From DAOQVR01 sp035341665 (GTDB taxonomy: Bacteria > Chloroflexota > Anaerolineae > JAAYZQ01): a DNA stretch of 64,000 bases. The stretch is from the NCBI GenBank assembly GCA_035341665.1, contig DAOQVR010000020.1, positions 1 through 64,000 of the forward strand, written 5' to 3'. The notes beneath the pieces are model-generated. The model was not told the origin of the DNA and made no database searches. It saw only the letters and a program-made list of their open reading frames with translations. Within the stretch, counting starts at the first letter, position 1. Each line of letters opens with the position of its first letter. This document shows, piece after piece, positions 19,889 to 28,358 of the stretch. Position numbers and translations under genes: made by a program.

Positions 19889-20929
19889 CTATCGAGTGCC
19901 GAACAACTCCTCGATGACGGGGTTGATCAGCGCCCACTGCGGCAGGAGCACCTGCGCGCCGTCGTAGCGCGTGAAGCTCGACACGAGCGGGTGCTCCAGC
20001 ACCACCTGCTGAAGGCTGCCGAGGTCGATCCGCGCAGCCAGGTACGCCAGCCGCAGGAGCCGGCCCATGCCCAGGTCGGTCTTGACCCCATCCAGCACCG
20101 CCGAGGCCAGCGCGGGCCAGCGCACCACGCCGGCCCCGCTCAGCGCCTTCTGGCGGATGGCCAGCAGGACGAGCTGCTGGCGCTTAGCGCGGTGGAAGTC
20201 GCTGGTGCTCATCCGCGAGCGTGCGTATTCGATGGCCTGCGTCCCATCCATGTGCTGCCGGCCGGCGTCAAAGTGGACGGTCTTGTAGCCGTAGGGGTCC
20301 TCCGGCTTGGGGTTTGGGTAGCGGGTATCGTGCAGCGTCTCCGGCACCTCCACGTCGATGCCGCCCAGCGCGTCGACGATCCGCACAAAGGTGCCGAAAT
20401 CGACCATCAGGTAGCCGTCGATGGGGATGCCAAAGTTGCCCTCGATCGTCGCCTTCAGGAGCGAAGCGCCCGCATCGGCGTTCTCCTCGTGCCCCTGTGC
20501 GCCCCAAAAGTTCGCCGTGTTGATCCGGTCCTCTCCGTAGCCTGGGATCGGCACCTGCAGGTCGCGAGGGATGGAGAGGATGCCCGCCGCCCGGCTTGCC
20601 GGATCGACCGTCAAGACGAGGATCGTGTCGGTTCGGTAGGCCCACCCCGTTTCGCTCCGCCGGTCGATGCCCAGGAGCAGGACATTGGTGCGCCCGCCCG
20701 GTGACGGCGCCAGCGCCGAAAGCAGGCCCGCGCCTGCCAGGCATGCGACCACCAGGATCAGCCCGGCGACCGCGAGGAGGCCCAACCGGCGGCTTCTCGG
20801 GTGCCGGCGGGCAGCGACCGCCGGCGTCGCCTGCCTGCGCCTGGCTTGGACGACCTCCTGGGGAGGGGCCGGCACCCACATCCGCTCTTTCACAGGCGTC
20901 ACTCTAGCACGATGCCGGCGCCAGTGCAA
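19889..20929 (-). CDS. LytR-CpsA-Psr (LCP) family phosphotransferase
   Basis: A 346-residue protein with a basic cytoplasmic N-terminus, one membrane helix at about residues 49-70, and an extracellular LCP domain. Family marks are NVLLLGIDRR, RTDTILVLTVDP, SIPRDLQVPIPGYGEDRIN, the MVDFGTFVRIVDALGGIDV strand-helix and YARSRMSTSDFHRAKRQQ with the conserved arginines. LCP enzymes attach undecaprenyl-linked glycopolymers to the cell wall or to proteins. The start could also be the internal Met at MWVPAPP. Confidence 0.88.
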   Translation of the reverse strand: MHWRRHRARVTPVKERMWVPAPPQEVVQARRRQATPAVAARRHPRSRRLGLLAVAGLILVVACLAGAGLLSALAPSPGGRTNVLLLGIDRRSETGWAYRTDTILVLTVDPASRAAGILSIPRDLQVPIPGYGEDRINTANFWGAQGHEENADAGASLLKATIEGNFGIPIDGYLMVDFGTFVRIVDALGGIDVEVPETLHDTRYPNPKPEDPYGYKTVHFDAGRQHMDGTQAIEYARSRMSTSDFHRAKRQQLVLLAIRQKALSGAGVVRWPALASAVLDGVKTDLGMGRLLRLAYLAARIDLGSLQQVVLEHPLVSSFTRYDGAQVLLPQWALINPVIEELFGTR

Positions 20930-21012
20930 CTGGCGCGCCCGCGCCGCATCTCTTCCTTGCCAATCGCCGTAGTGTGGGGCCCCGCGCCCGCCCCGTCGCC
21001 CGACGGCCCTCT

Positions 21013-22338
21013 CTACGGCCGGTTCTCCCCTTCGAAAAAGATCGGGTTCGTCACGGCCGCCGGCACCGCCGGCGTGCCCGGGACAAAGACGCGCAGCACG
21101 TCCGCCCGCACAAAACCGGGGCCCGCCATGGCATAGGACACCGAGGCGTCACCGCGAGCCGCCGCTGTGAACAGAACCTCGCTCCCGTGCCCCGTCACGG
21201 CGCGCACGATGTCGCCGGCCTGCAGCCGGCGGACGTCGAGCCGCACCTCCTGCACCTCGGGCCAGCACACCGTATCGCCCATGATCGCATCGCCGGCGCT
21301 CATCTCCAGCAGCGGGCCCTCGGGCGAAAAGGTGATGAAGGAATGTCCCGCCCGCAGGGCAGCCAGGATGTCGCTCGTGCCGGCCGACTCGGCATAGACC
21401 GCCATCGCCGGCCCGCCCAAGAAGAGGAAGGGGGTGTCCCGGTGGTAGTCGCTTCCGCCGCAGGCGAGGATCCGCTCGCCCGCGCACAGTCGCCGGTGCC
21501 AATACTCCAGCGCCTGGAGGTTGCACGCCCGCATCGGCCCATTCCAGATCTCGATGCAATCGTACGGCAGCCTTCCCAGGTCAAACCGGAAATCCCACGG
21601 CGCATCGAACGGGTGGTTGATGGTGATGACCGCCCCGCGCGCGCGTGCCGTCTCAAAGCGCTGCTGCGCTTCCTCGTCGCTGTTGGTGGCAAAGCAGCCG
21701 TCGTAGGGCATCTCGACGCCCAGGAAGCCGGCATGCCCCCGGTAGTGGGTCCACTCCAGGCCGGGGATCAGGGTCACCCCTGCCACCTGCGGCAGTGCAT
21801 CGCGCGTGATCGGCTGGTTGTGGTCGGTGATCACCAGAAAGTCGAGCCCGTTGCGCAGCGCCTTCCACGCCAGCTCCTCCGCGGTGTGGACGCCGTCCGA
21901 GGCCAGCGTGTGTGTGTGGATGTCGCCTTTGAGCAGGCGCCGCTGCTTGCGCTGCAGCCTGATCTCATAGTCGACCGTGACGCCCTCCGGCGCAATCGCA
22001 TACGCCCCGACCAGGATCTGCCATTCGCCGGGCAGAATGGCCCACCGGCGGTAGCCGGGGGTGGCCTCGACCTCGCCGACCATGATCTCGGACTTGTCGG
22101 AGCCGGTGGCGCCCACCTGCTGCCCGTGGGGATCGATGAGCCCGATGTCGACGACATTGACCTCGTTCCGCTCGGTGAACGTGCCGTGCTCCATGGCGTG
22201 CGGCACTGCCGGGCGCCGGGGGTAGCGGTAAGCGATCGCGATCGACTCGATTCCGTCCGGGACCTCGAGGGGCAGGGTAAAGTAGCTACCCTCGCGTTCG
22301 TGGTCGATCTGGAGTGAGAGAGTCCGCGTCTCGATCAT
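21013..22338 (-). CDS. PHP-domain (CehA/McbA-type) metallohydrolase
   Basis: A 441-residue protein with an N-terminal beta-rich region of about 145 residues followed by a PHP domain. Metal-binding motifs are DIHTHTLASDG, ITDHNQP, the later GLEWTHYRGHAG and CGGSDYH. The CehA/McbA subgroup includes carbaryl hydrolase, but most members have unknown substrates. Its start overlaps the stop of the symporter gene by four bases (ATGA), so the two are probably co-expressed, with the transporter supplying the substrate. Confidence 0.85.
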   Translation of the reverse strand: MIETRTLSLQIDHEREGSYFTLPLEVPDGIESIAIAYRYPRRPAVPHAMEHGTFTERNEVNVVDIGLIDPHGQQVGATGSDKSEIMVGEVEATPGYRRWAILPGEWQILVGAYAIAPEGVTVDYEIRLQRKQRRLLKGDIHTHTLASDGVHTAEELAWKALRNGLDFLVITDHNQPITRDALPQVAGVTLIPGLEWTHYRGHAGFLGVEMPYDGCFATNSDEEAQQRFETARARGAVITINHPFDAPWDFRFDLGRLPYDCIEIWNGPMRACNLQALEYWHRRLCAGERILACGGSDYHRDTPFLFLGGPAMAVYAESAGTSDILAALRAGHSFITFSPEGPLLEMSAGDAIMGDTVCWPEVQEVRLDVRRLQAGDIVRAVTGHGSEVLFTAAARGDASVSYAMAGPGFVRADVLRVFVPGTPAVPAAVTNPIFFEGENRP

Positions 22339-23660
22339 GGCAGGTCCGGCACCTCAGCATCCTCGGGCAGGGCAGGGGCGCTCTCGCCCTTCGGAAAGTC
22401 GATCAGCCACGAGAAGGCAAAGCTGATCACCATCAGCAGGATCGGGCACACGGCCAGCAAAAAGCGCGCGGCGTCGCCCGGCACCGGCCCTGGATTCTCG
22501 CCGCTCTCAAAGTGATAGATCCGGTTCACCAGCAGAAAGGCAGCGCTGGTGAAGAGGCCGTTCAGGCGGTTCATGAATCCCAGGGCGTTGGAGATGATCC
22601 CCTCGCGCCGGACCTGGTGCTTGCGCGTGTCCTCGTCCATGACTTTGGCGTTGATCAGGTCCATCGTCGTGATCACCCCGGCAAAGCCCAGGCCGACCAG
22701 GGCGCTGAAGATGAGCGCCGTCACCAGCGAGTTGGCAAAGTAGAGAGGGATGAAGGCGATTGCCAGCGCAAGCAGCGCCGCCCGCCAGACGGGCATCAGC
22801 GTGAACCTCCGCACCAGCCAGGCCCACACCGCGACGCACCCGATGGCGATCAGGAGCACGGCGGCAAAGAGCAAGCTCGTCTGGCCCTCGCTGATCTTGA
22901 GCGTGTACTTGGCAAAGAAGGGCATCGCGACCAGCACCAAGGACATGGCCGCACTGTAGAAGGCATTGGCGAATCCGGCCATCCAGAACTTGCGGTTCAT
23001 GAAGAGGTCCTTCAGGCTGTTCCAGAGGGCCGGCTTGCGCTCGTCGACCGTGGTGCGGACCTCGCGCGAGGTGAGGCTCATGTAGAGGATCACGGCGCCG
23101 CCCAGGATCCCATACAGGATGGCCGTCGTCTGGTAGCCGAGGGCGGAGGTCACAATCGGCGTCAGCGCGATCGAGATGATCATCGCCACCAGCTGGAACG
23201 CCTGGCGCAGCGCGTTGGTCGAGGCGCGGCTGGCATCCGTGCGGAAAAGCTCCGGGAATAGCGCCCCGTAGTTGGCATTGATGACCGAATCGAGCGTGCC
23301 GGCGAGGATGTAAAAGAGCATGGCGTAGGCGAAGAGGCTCTTGCCTGCCAGGAAATCGGGCGTGGAGTAAAAGGCGATAAAGGCCAGGATCAGGAGCGGT
23401 GTCCCGATCACCAGCCAGGGCCGGCGCCTGCCCCACCGGGTGCGCGTCCGGTCCGATAGAAAGCCATAGATCGGGTTGTCGAGTGCGTCGATGAAGGTGT
23501 AGACGAACAGGATGGCCGCCATCTGCTTCGTGGTCATCCCCAGCTTGTCGACGTAGTAGTAGGCAGCGTACGTCTTGAGCATGTTGATGGGGATGGAGGT
23601 CCCGAACATGCCGATGGCGTAATTGAAGGACTTCCAGCGCTCCGATAGTGCCCTCTTCAT
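22335..23660 (-). CDS. GPH-family sugar/cation symporter (MFS)
   Basis: A 441-residue protein with about 12 membrane helices. The N-terminal FNYAIGMFGTSIPINMLKTY and the cytoplasmic motif DNPIYGFLSDRTRTRWGRRR mark it as a glycoside-pentoside-hexuronide (MelB/LacS-like) symporter. The start at MKRALSERW is chosen for the AGGAGG just upstream; the frame extends further to 23933 across the promoter, which excludes the longer form. First gene of the operon with the PHP hydrolase. Confidence 0.88.
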   Translation of the reverse strand: MKRALSERWKSFNYAIGMFGTSIPINMLKTYAAYYYVDKLGMTTKQMAAILFVYTFIDALDNPIYGFLSDRTRTRWGRRRPWLVIGTPLLILAFIAFYSTPDFLAGKSLFAYAMLFYILAGTLDSVINANYGALFPELFRTDASRASTNALRQAFQLVAMIISIALTPIVTSALGYQTTAILYGILGGAVILYMSLTSREVRTTVDERKPALWNSLKDLFMNRKFWMAGFANAFYSAAMSLVLVAMPFFAKYTLKISEGQTSLLFAAVLLIAIGCVAVWAWLVRRFTLMPVWRAALLALAIAFIPLYFANSLVTALIFSALVGLGFAGVITTMDLINAKVMDEDTRKHQVRREGIISNALGFMNRLNGLFTSAAFLLVNRIYHFESGENPGPVPGDAARFLLAVCPILLMVISFAFSWLIDFPKGESAPALPEDAEVPDLP

Positions 23661-23718
23661 CGTGGCTCCTCCTTGTTCGGTTGGCCGGTTTGGTGCCCGC
23701 ACGCGGCACCTGCCCGAC

Positions 23719-23747
23719 AGAATACCACATCGGCCCCGGCACCGCAA
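23719..23747 (-). promoter_or_regulatory. Promoter of the symporter-hydrolase operon
   Basis: Minus strand TTGCGG (23742-23747), 17 bases, TATTCT (23719-23724). It is back to back with the plus-strand promoter at 23840. Confidence 0.5.
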
Positions 23748-23839
23748 GCCGGCCGCAGGTCCCTCAGCAGGGCGCGCGCCGGGCGCGGCGCGTCTGGAAC
23801 CCGGAGGGTAACCGTTGCCCTGCCCCGGCCCCCCGGGGG

Positions 23840-23868
23840 TTGACAGCCGGCCTGAAACGGGGTATACT
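23840..23868 (+). promoter_or_regulatory. Strong promoter of the SWIM-domain gene
   Basis: TTGACA (23840-23845), 17 bases, TATACT (23863-23868): one base from consensus in the whole pair. Transcription would begin near 23875, giving a leader of about 130 bases. Confidence 0.75.
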
Positions 23869-23874
23869 GCGATC

Positions 23875-24004
23875 GACCAGTGGAGGAGATGGTACTCTTC
23901 AGCAGACCGGGTTTGAACCGGGACATCGAACAATCATCAAGCGCCAGGGCCGTCGTATGCCCTGGCGCTTGTGCGTACAAAACACCCTTTGAAAGGAGCG
24001 TGCT
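23875..24004 (+). promoter_or_regulatory. Structured 5' leader with a 12-bp perfect hairpin
   Basis: The leader holds a small hairpin CCGG-GTTTGAA-CCGG around 23907-23921 and a perfect 12-bp stem, AAGCGCCAGGGC (23939-23950) with GCCCTGGCGCTT (23959-23970), loop CGTCGTAT. No U-run follows, so it is not a standard terminator. AAAGGAG lies after it, before the ATG. It could be a cis-regulatory element, a stabilising hairpin, or a small RNA; no known riboswitch class was recognised. Confidence 0.5.
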
Positions 24005-24280
24005 ATGGATTCAGGGATGATCGGCAAGATCGAGAAAGCAAGGCGCTACGCCGAAGAACCGGAGCGGGTCAGGTTTGAGCAGTTCCGGCTCCAGTTCCAG
24101 GGCACGAACGGTCCCCACACCGTGACCTACGCGAACGGCACTTGGCACTGCACCTGCCGGTTCTTCTCCACGCGCGGCGTGTGCAGCCACACGATGGCAA
24201 TGGAGCGTATCCTGGGGATCATGATCCCGGCCGAGGTGGTCGCCCCGGCCCTGGCCGGCCCTGTTCCGGTGATGGCCTAG
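24005..24280 (+). CDS. Small SWIM zinc-finger protein
   Basis: A 91-residue protein with a SWIM motif: C49-x-C51, C60-x-H62 in WHCTCRFFSTRGVCSHTMA. SWIM domains bind zinc and mediate DNA or protein contacts. Here the domain stands almost alone, with a short charged N-terminal helix and a hydrophobic tail. It has its own strong promoter, a structured leader and an intrinsic terminator, so it is a well-expressed monocistronic gene. Role unknown. Confidence 0.8.
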   Translation: MDSGMIGKIEKARRYAEEPERVRFEQFRLQFQGTNGPHTVTYANGTWHCTCRFFSTRGVCSHTMAMERILGIMIPAEVVAPALAGPVPVMA

Positions 24281-24297
24281 CGCAGAGACCGGCTGCC

Positions 24298-24336
24298 AGA
24301 GGGGATGGGCACCCGCCCATCCCCTCTTTTCTTTCT
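24298..24336 (+). terminator. Rho-independent terminator of the SWIM gene
   Basis: AGAGGGGATGGGC (24298-24310) pairs perfectly with GCCCATCCCCTCT (24315-24327) around an ACCC loop, followed by TTTCTTTCT. It also lies directly after the 3' end of the converging mtaB gene. Confidence 0.85.
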
Positions 24337-25597
24337 AGGGCTCGAGCCGGCCGACCAGCCCTCCCTCCGCCGGCGCCACCAGCTGCACCTCCGTGACCTG
24401 GTTGTGCAGCTCCTCCTCGGACGCGGCATAGACCCGCAGGTAGTTGCCCGTCAGCCCGCTCCAGGCGCGGCCGCCCGCCGTCTGCCGCGCCGTCTCCCAG
24501 AGCACCTCCATGCGGCGGCCAAGGAACTGGGCCTCGAACGCCTTCCGGCAGGCAGAGGCGGCCTGCCGCATGGCAGCCGCCCGCTCCTCCTTCACCGCAG
24601 GCGGCACCTGGCCCGGCATCGCCGCCGCCGGCGTCCCGGGCCGCGCCGAGAAGGGAAAGACGTGGACCCGTGCCGGGGCCACCGACTGCACAAAGGCCAG
24701 GCTGCTCTCGAACTCTTCGGCGGTCTCCCCGGGAAACCCAACGATCACGTCCGTCGTCACTGCCAGGTCGGGATGGGCTGCGCGCGCCGCGGCTGCCAGC
24801 CGGGCAAAGCCGGCGGGCGTGTAGTGCCGTCCCATGCGCCGCAGCGTTGCCTCGCAGCCGCTCTGCAGCGGCAGGTGGAGGTGCGGGCAGAGCCGGCGGT
24901 CGGCCCAGAGGGCCAGCGCACCGTCCGGCAGGTCCCATGGCTCGATGGAAGAGAGGCGCAGGCGGGGCAGGTCCGTCTCGGCCAGGATGCGCGACACCAG
25001 CTCCCAGAGGTCGATCCCCCGCCTGCCCTGCCGATCGCGGCCGTACGCCCCAATGTGCACCCCGGTGAGCACCACTTCCTGGTAGCCCGCCTCGCGCCGC
25101 GCCCGCACCTCGGCGACGACCTCGTCCGGGGGGCGGCTCCGCTGCGGCCCGCGGGCCGTGTGGATGACACAGTAGGTGCACGCGTTGTCACAGCCGTCCT
25201 GCACCTTCACCAGGGCCCGCGTGTGCGGCTGGACGGCGGGCCGGTGCGGCGGGTGCTCCGGCGCGGGCTCCGCCAGGAGCTGCGCAAGCTGCTCCTTCTC
25301 GCGGTTGCCGGCGACCAGCACCACCCCCGGCAGGTCCCCCACCTCGGCCGGGGCCAGCTCGGCATAGCAGCCGGTGGCGACGAGCCGTGCACCGGGGTTC
25401 TCGCGGTGCAGCCGCCGCAGCGCCTGGCGCGACTTTTGCGCCGCCACGGCCGTCACCGCGCAGGTGTTCAGGACGCACAGCTCCGCCTCTGCCGCGCCGG
25501 CGACAATCTCATGCCCGGCGCGCGCCAGCGCCTCCGCGAGTGCGTCCATCTCGGCCTGGTTGAGCTTGCAGCCCAGGCTGCCCAAGTAGGTGCGCAT
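24335..25597 (-). CDS. mtaB: tRNA t6A37 methylthiotransferase
   Basis: A 420-residue radical SAM methylthiotransferase that converts t6A37 to ms2t6A37 in tRNAs reading ANN codons. The N-terminal UPF0004 cluster cysteines are C10, C46 and C77; the radical SAM cysteines are C136, C140 and C143 in GCDNACTYCVIH. A TRAM-like C-terminal region follows (about residues 355-420). The MRTYLGSLGCKLNQ start is that of MtaB rather than MiaB or RimO. A TAGAAT-like -10 sits just upstream; the longer frame start at 25630 is rejected for that reason. Confidence 0.92.
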   Translation of the reverse strand: MRTYLGSLGCKLNQAEMDALAEALARAGHEIVAGAAEAELCVLNTCAVTAVAAQKSRQALRRLHRENPGARLVATGCYAELAPAEVGDLPGVVLVAGNREKEQLAQLLAEPAPEHPPHRPAVQPHTRALVKVQDGCDNACTYCVIHTARGPQRSRPPDEVVAEVRARREAGYQEVVLTGVHIGAYGRDRQGRRGIDLWELVSRILAETDLPRLRLSSIEPWDLPDGALALWADRRLCPHLHLPLQSGCEATLRRMGRHYTPAGFARLAAAARAAHPDLAVTTDVIVGFPGETAEEFESSLAFVQSVAPARVHVFPFSARPGTPAAAMPGQVPPAVKEERAAAMRQAASACRKAFEAQFLGRRMEVLWETARQTAGGRAWSGLTGNYLRVYAASEEELHNQVTEVQLVAPAEGGLVGRLEP

Positions 25598-25985
25598 GTG
25601 TACCCCTGCCCATTCTACCACCCCGGCCAAGCTCCGGCCAAACGGCCGCCGTGATCTCCCGCCTGGGGCTCCCCACCTGCCCCGGCGGGGGAGGCCGGGT
25701 GGGGGCTGCCTGCCCGCGCGAGGGAGAGAGCCCTGCTGTGCACAGGGCCGGCGAACTCTGACACTCTGACACGATTTTTAGGGTACTATCCCAAAATGCC
25801 CGAAATTCCAGAAACGACTATCGCAGGGTCGGCGGTGGAGGGCCGGTTCTCCCGCCGTCGGCGCCTGCCGCTCCGGCTTCCGGGGGAAGGGCGGCCGGGA
25901 CCGGCGCCGGGCGGAGGATCGGGACTCCAGGTGCAGCGCACCCCGAGGGTGCGCCGGGCCGCTCGCCGGGAGCGAGAGGGGCGGC
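25598..25985. other. Intergenic stretch without a supported gene
   Basis: 388 GC-rich bases between mtaB and the beta-propeller gene. I see a short direct repeat CTCTGACACTCTGACAC at about 25757 and one GGTGCAGCGCACC palindrome near 25931, a unit that recurs in the 27.3 kb tandem repeat. The open frame at 25796-26236 has arginine-rich composition and no recognisable domain, so I do not call it. Confidence 0.5.
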
Positions 25986-27233
25986 CTAGGGGGACCAGCC
26001 GCAGAACTCGTCGTCTGCGGGGTGGTTGGAGATGTTGGTCCAGGCCGGCGAGGAGAGGTCGAGGAGGTAGATTTCCTTGTTCCCGGAAAGGTCGCTGTAA
26101 AAGACCAGCTGCTCCCCGCCGGGCGACCAGGCGGCGAGGCCCTCTACGCTGTGTGGCGACTGGGAAAGGTTGCGGGGCAGGGAGCCGTCGGCGTTCATCA
26201 GGTAGATCTCGGGGTTGCCGTCCCGCTCGGAGTTGAAGGTGAGCCGGCCGCCGTCGGGTGACCAGAATGGATAGCGGTCGGTGCCGGGGGAGTTGGTCAG
26301 GTTGGCGACGCCGGCGTCCGTGCCGCCCGCCAGCGCGGACTGGACGTCGATCACCCAGATCTCCCTGTCGCCGGAGCGGGTCGAGGTGAAGGCGATCCGG
26401 GTCCCATCCGGGGACCAGGCGGGGTGGAGGTCATCGGCGGGATCGTGCGTCAGCTGCACGAGCCCGCTCCCGTCGACGTTGACGAGCCAGATGTCCTGGT
26501 TGCCGCTGCGGTCGCTCTGGAAGGCGATGCGGGTGCCGTCGGGGGACCAGGAAGGCCAGTCGTCGTCGCCCGCGTCGTCGGTGATTCGCCAGACGCGGCC
26601 GGCGGTGCCGCTGCCGGGATCAAAGGCCATGGCGTAGAGGGAGCCTTTGCCGAGGTTCCACTTGCCCGCCGGCGTATCGCGGAAGGAGAGGAAGGCGATG
26701 GCGCGGCCATCGGGCGCCCAGGCCGGGGCGACGTCGTCCGCCCAGGAGTTGGTGAGGTTGGTCTGCCGCGAGCCGTCGGGGGCCATGACAAGGATCTCAT
26801 AGTCCGCGCTGGCGCCACGGTGGCTCTCGAAGGCGATCCACTGCGGGCGGGGCGTGGGGGCTGCGGTGCGGGTGGGCTCCGCGGCTGGCGCCTGGGTAGG
26901 CGGGGGAGTGGCCGTGGAAGCGGCAGGCGTGCCGGTCTCCTGCACGAGCGGGGCAGCGGGCTGGAGCGCCTGCGGCGTGTTCGAGGGCGCCGGGGTTGGG
27001 CTCGGCGGCTCGGCGGTCGCCGGCTGGGACGGGACAGGCGTGAGGGTGGCAGTGGGCAGATAGAAGGTGAGCCCGCCGGCGCCGACAGGGATGGCGGTCG
27101 GCTCGCGGGCCGCGCCGTGCAGCAGGCGCGCCACGCCGGGGACGTTGTTGGCCAGGTAGGCAAAGGCAAGGCCCCCACAGAGCAGGCAGAGGGCCAGAAT
27201 GGCGCCCACCAGGATCCACCGTCTTTTTTTCAC
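25986..27233 (-). CDS. Membrane-anchored TolB-like beta-propeller (PD40) protein
   Basis: A 415-residue protein: a membrane anchor at about residues 6-28 (WILVGAILALCLLCGGLAFAY), a Thr/Pro/Ala-rich linker of about 100 residues, then six or more PD40/WD40-like repeats recognised by WSPDGTRIAF, QDIWLVNVDG and similar strands. Such proteins bind ligands or partners outside the membrane; function unknown. I start at the GTG at 27231-27233, with GGGGAGGAG upstream, because the longer frame would run through the promoter at 27282-27310. Confidence 0.82.
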   Translation of the reverse strand: MKKRRWILVGAILALCLLCGGLAFAYLANNVPGVARLLHGAAREPTAIPVGAGGLTFYLPTATLTPVPSQPATAEPPSPTPAPSNTPQALQPAAPLVQETGTPAASTATPPPTQAPAAEPTRTAAPTPRPQWIAFESHRGASADYEILVMAPDGSRQTNLTNSWADDVAPAWAPDGRAIAFLSFRDTPAGKWNLGKGSLYAMAFDPGSGTAGRVWRITDDAGDDDWPSWSPDGTRIAFQSDRSGNQDIWLVNVDGSGLVQLTHDPADDLHPAWSPDGTRIAFTSTRSGDREIWVIDVQSALAGGTDAGVANLTNSPGTDRYPFWSPDGGRLTFNSERDGNPEIYLMNADGSLPRNLSQSPHSVEGLAAWSPGGEQLVFYSDLSGNKEIYLLDLSSPAWTNISNHPADDEFCGWSP

Positions 27234-27281
27234 CGCTGCTGTTCTCCTCCCCGGGCGAGCCCCGGCTGCTGAGCGGCGCGC

Positions 27282-27310
27282 ATTGTAGCACAGGGAGGGG
27301 GGTGGGGCAA
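27282..27310 (-). promoter_or_regulatory. Promoter of the beta-propeller gene
   Basis: Minus strand TTGCCC (27305-27310), 17 bases, TACAAT (27282-27287). Confidence 0.55.
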
Positions 27311-27326
27311 GGGGGGAGGCACGCTC

Positions 27327-27489
27327 GCCTCGGGCGGAGATGTTCGGCGATCGGGGGATCAGGTGCAGCGCACCAACGGCAGGTGCACCGCACCGAGCGG
27401 GGGAGAGGGGCACGCGCGCCTCGGGCGGAGATGTTCGGCGATCGGGGAATCAGGTGCAGCGCACCAACGGCAGGTGCACCGCACCGAGC
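27327..27489. repeat. 91-bp tandem duplication upstream of imuA
   Basis: GCCTCGGGCGGAGATGTTCG starts at 27327 and again at 27418. The copies match almost perfectly for about 70 bases, including GGTGCAGCGCACC and GGTGCACCGCACC palindromes, and end 20 bases before the imuA promoter. Confidence 0.85.
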
Positions 27490-27507
27490 AAAGAGGCGGG
27501 ATGGGAC

Positions 27508-27536
27508 TTGACAATAGCACAAATGTTCTATATAAT
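27508..27536 (+). promoter_or_regulatory. Consensus promoter of the imuA-imuB-dnaE2 cassette
   Basis: TTGACA (27508-27513), 17 bases, TATAAT (27531-27536): a perfect sigma-70-type pair, with a LexA-like box in the spacer. Confidence 0.8.
27516..27529 (+). promoter_or_regulatory. LexA/SOS-like box
   Basis: AGCAC-AAAT-GTTCT matches the palindrome AGAAC-N4-GTTCT at nine of ten positions and lies entirely between the -35 and -10. GAAC-N4-GTTC is the LexA box of many Gram-positive and related bacteria, and imuA-imuB-dnaE2 cassettes are usually LexA-controlled. The site is inferred; no lexA is in the window. Confidence 0.55.
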
Positions 27537-27581
27537 AGGGATGATCCTGCAGAACGCGTGCGGCGAGCGGAGGAGGCTAGC

Positions 27582-28358
27582 ATGGGCAGCGAGCAGAGAC
27601 AGAAGCAGCCTCAGCTGGAGATGACGGTGGCGGCCCTCCAGGGGCGCTACGGCCCGTGGGCCGTGGCCCGCGGGCCGGCGGGCCGGGCAGCCGGCTCTGC
27701 GGCAGCCGTCCCCCACATCCCCACCGGCTTCGAAGCGCTTGATCGCGCGCTGGGGACGGGCGGGCTGCCGAAGGGAGGTGTCTGCGAGGTTGTGGGGCCG
27801 GCGACGTCGGGCAAGACAACCCTGGCGCTGAGGTTCCTGGCACAGGCGCAGCGGGGCGGGAGCCAGGTGGCCTACATCGACCAGGCCCGCTACTTTGACG
27901 CCGACTATGCACACCGCTGTGGCGTCGACCTTTCCCACCTGCTGGCGGGCGCGCCGCAGGACCTGGCGGAGGCCCTGGCGATGGCCGAGGCCCTGGCCCG
28001 CTGCGGGAGCCTGGCCGCGATGGTCCTGGACACGGTGGATTTTCTGTGGGGGGACGCAGCCGCGGCCCGCCTGCTGGCTGCCACGCTGAGCCGGCTGCGG
28101 CCGCCGCTGGTCCGCTCGGGCACGGTCCTGCTCGTCCTGCACGACTCGCCCGACGCGCGATCGCCGGCCCTCTCGGCGCTTGCCCACACGGCCACCGTCC
28201 GGCTCCAGGTGGTACGCGAGAGCTGGATCAGGCAGTACGGCGACGTCCGGGGCTACAAAGCGCGCGTGGACGTGCTGAAGAACCGGCATGGGCCGGCAGG
28301 GCAGGCGGTCCGGTTGGCGATCGAGCTCAGCGGCGCGGCATACGGCAGCGGCATCTGA
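27582..28358 (+). CDS. imuA: ImuA, RecA-like protein of the translesion mutasome
   Basis: A 258-residue RecA-fold protein with Walker A GPATSGKT at 72-79 after the opening IPTGFEALDRALGTGGLPKG, a Walker B-like AAMVLDTVDFLW, and the C-terminal RVDVLKNRHGP. It is shorter than RecA and lacks its N- and C-terminal domains, as expected of ImuA/ImuA'. It works with ImuB and DnaE2 in damage-induced mutagenesis. GGAGGAGG lies before the ATG. The stop overlaps the imuB start by one base. Confidence 0.88.
   Translation: MGSEQRQKQPQLEMTVAALQGRYGPWAVARGPAGRAAGSAAAVPHIPTGFEALDRALGTGGLPKGGVCEVVGPATSGKTTLALRFLAQAQRGGSQVAYIDQARYFDADYAHRCGVDLSHLLAGAPQDLAEALAMAEALARCGSLAAMVLDTVDFLWGDAAAARLLAATLSRLRPPLVRSGTVLLVLHDSPDARSPALSALAHTATVRLQVVRESWIRQYGDVRGYKARVDVLKNRHGPAGQAVRLAIELSGAAYGSGI

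Noticed and set aside
21013..22338. PHP protein as a DnaE-associated or histidinol phosphatase gene
   Set aside because: No polymerase or his genes adjoin; the large N-terminal domain and overlap with a sugar symporter fit the CehA/McbA type.
23904..23925. tRNA suggested by GGTTTGAACC-like sequence
   Set aside because: Only a T-arm-like hairpin is present; no acceptor, D or anticodon arms fit around it.
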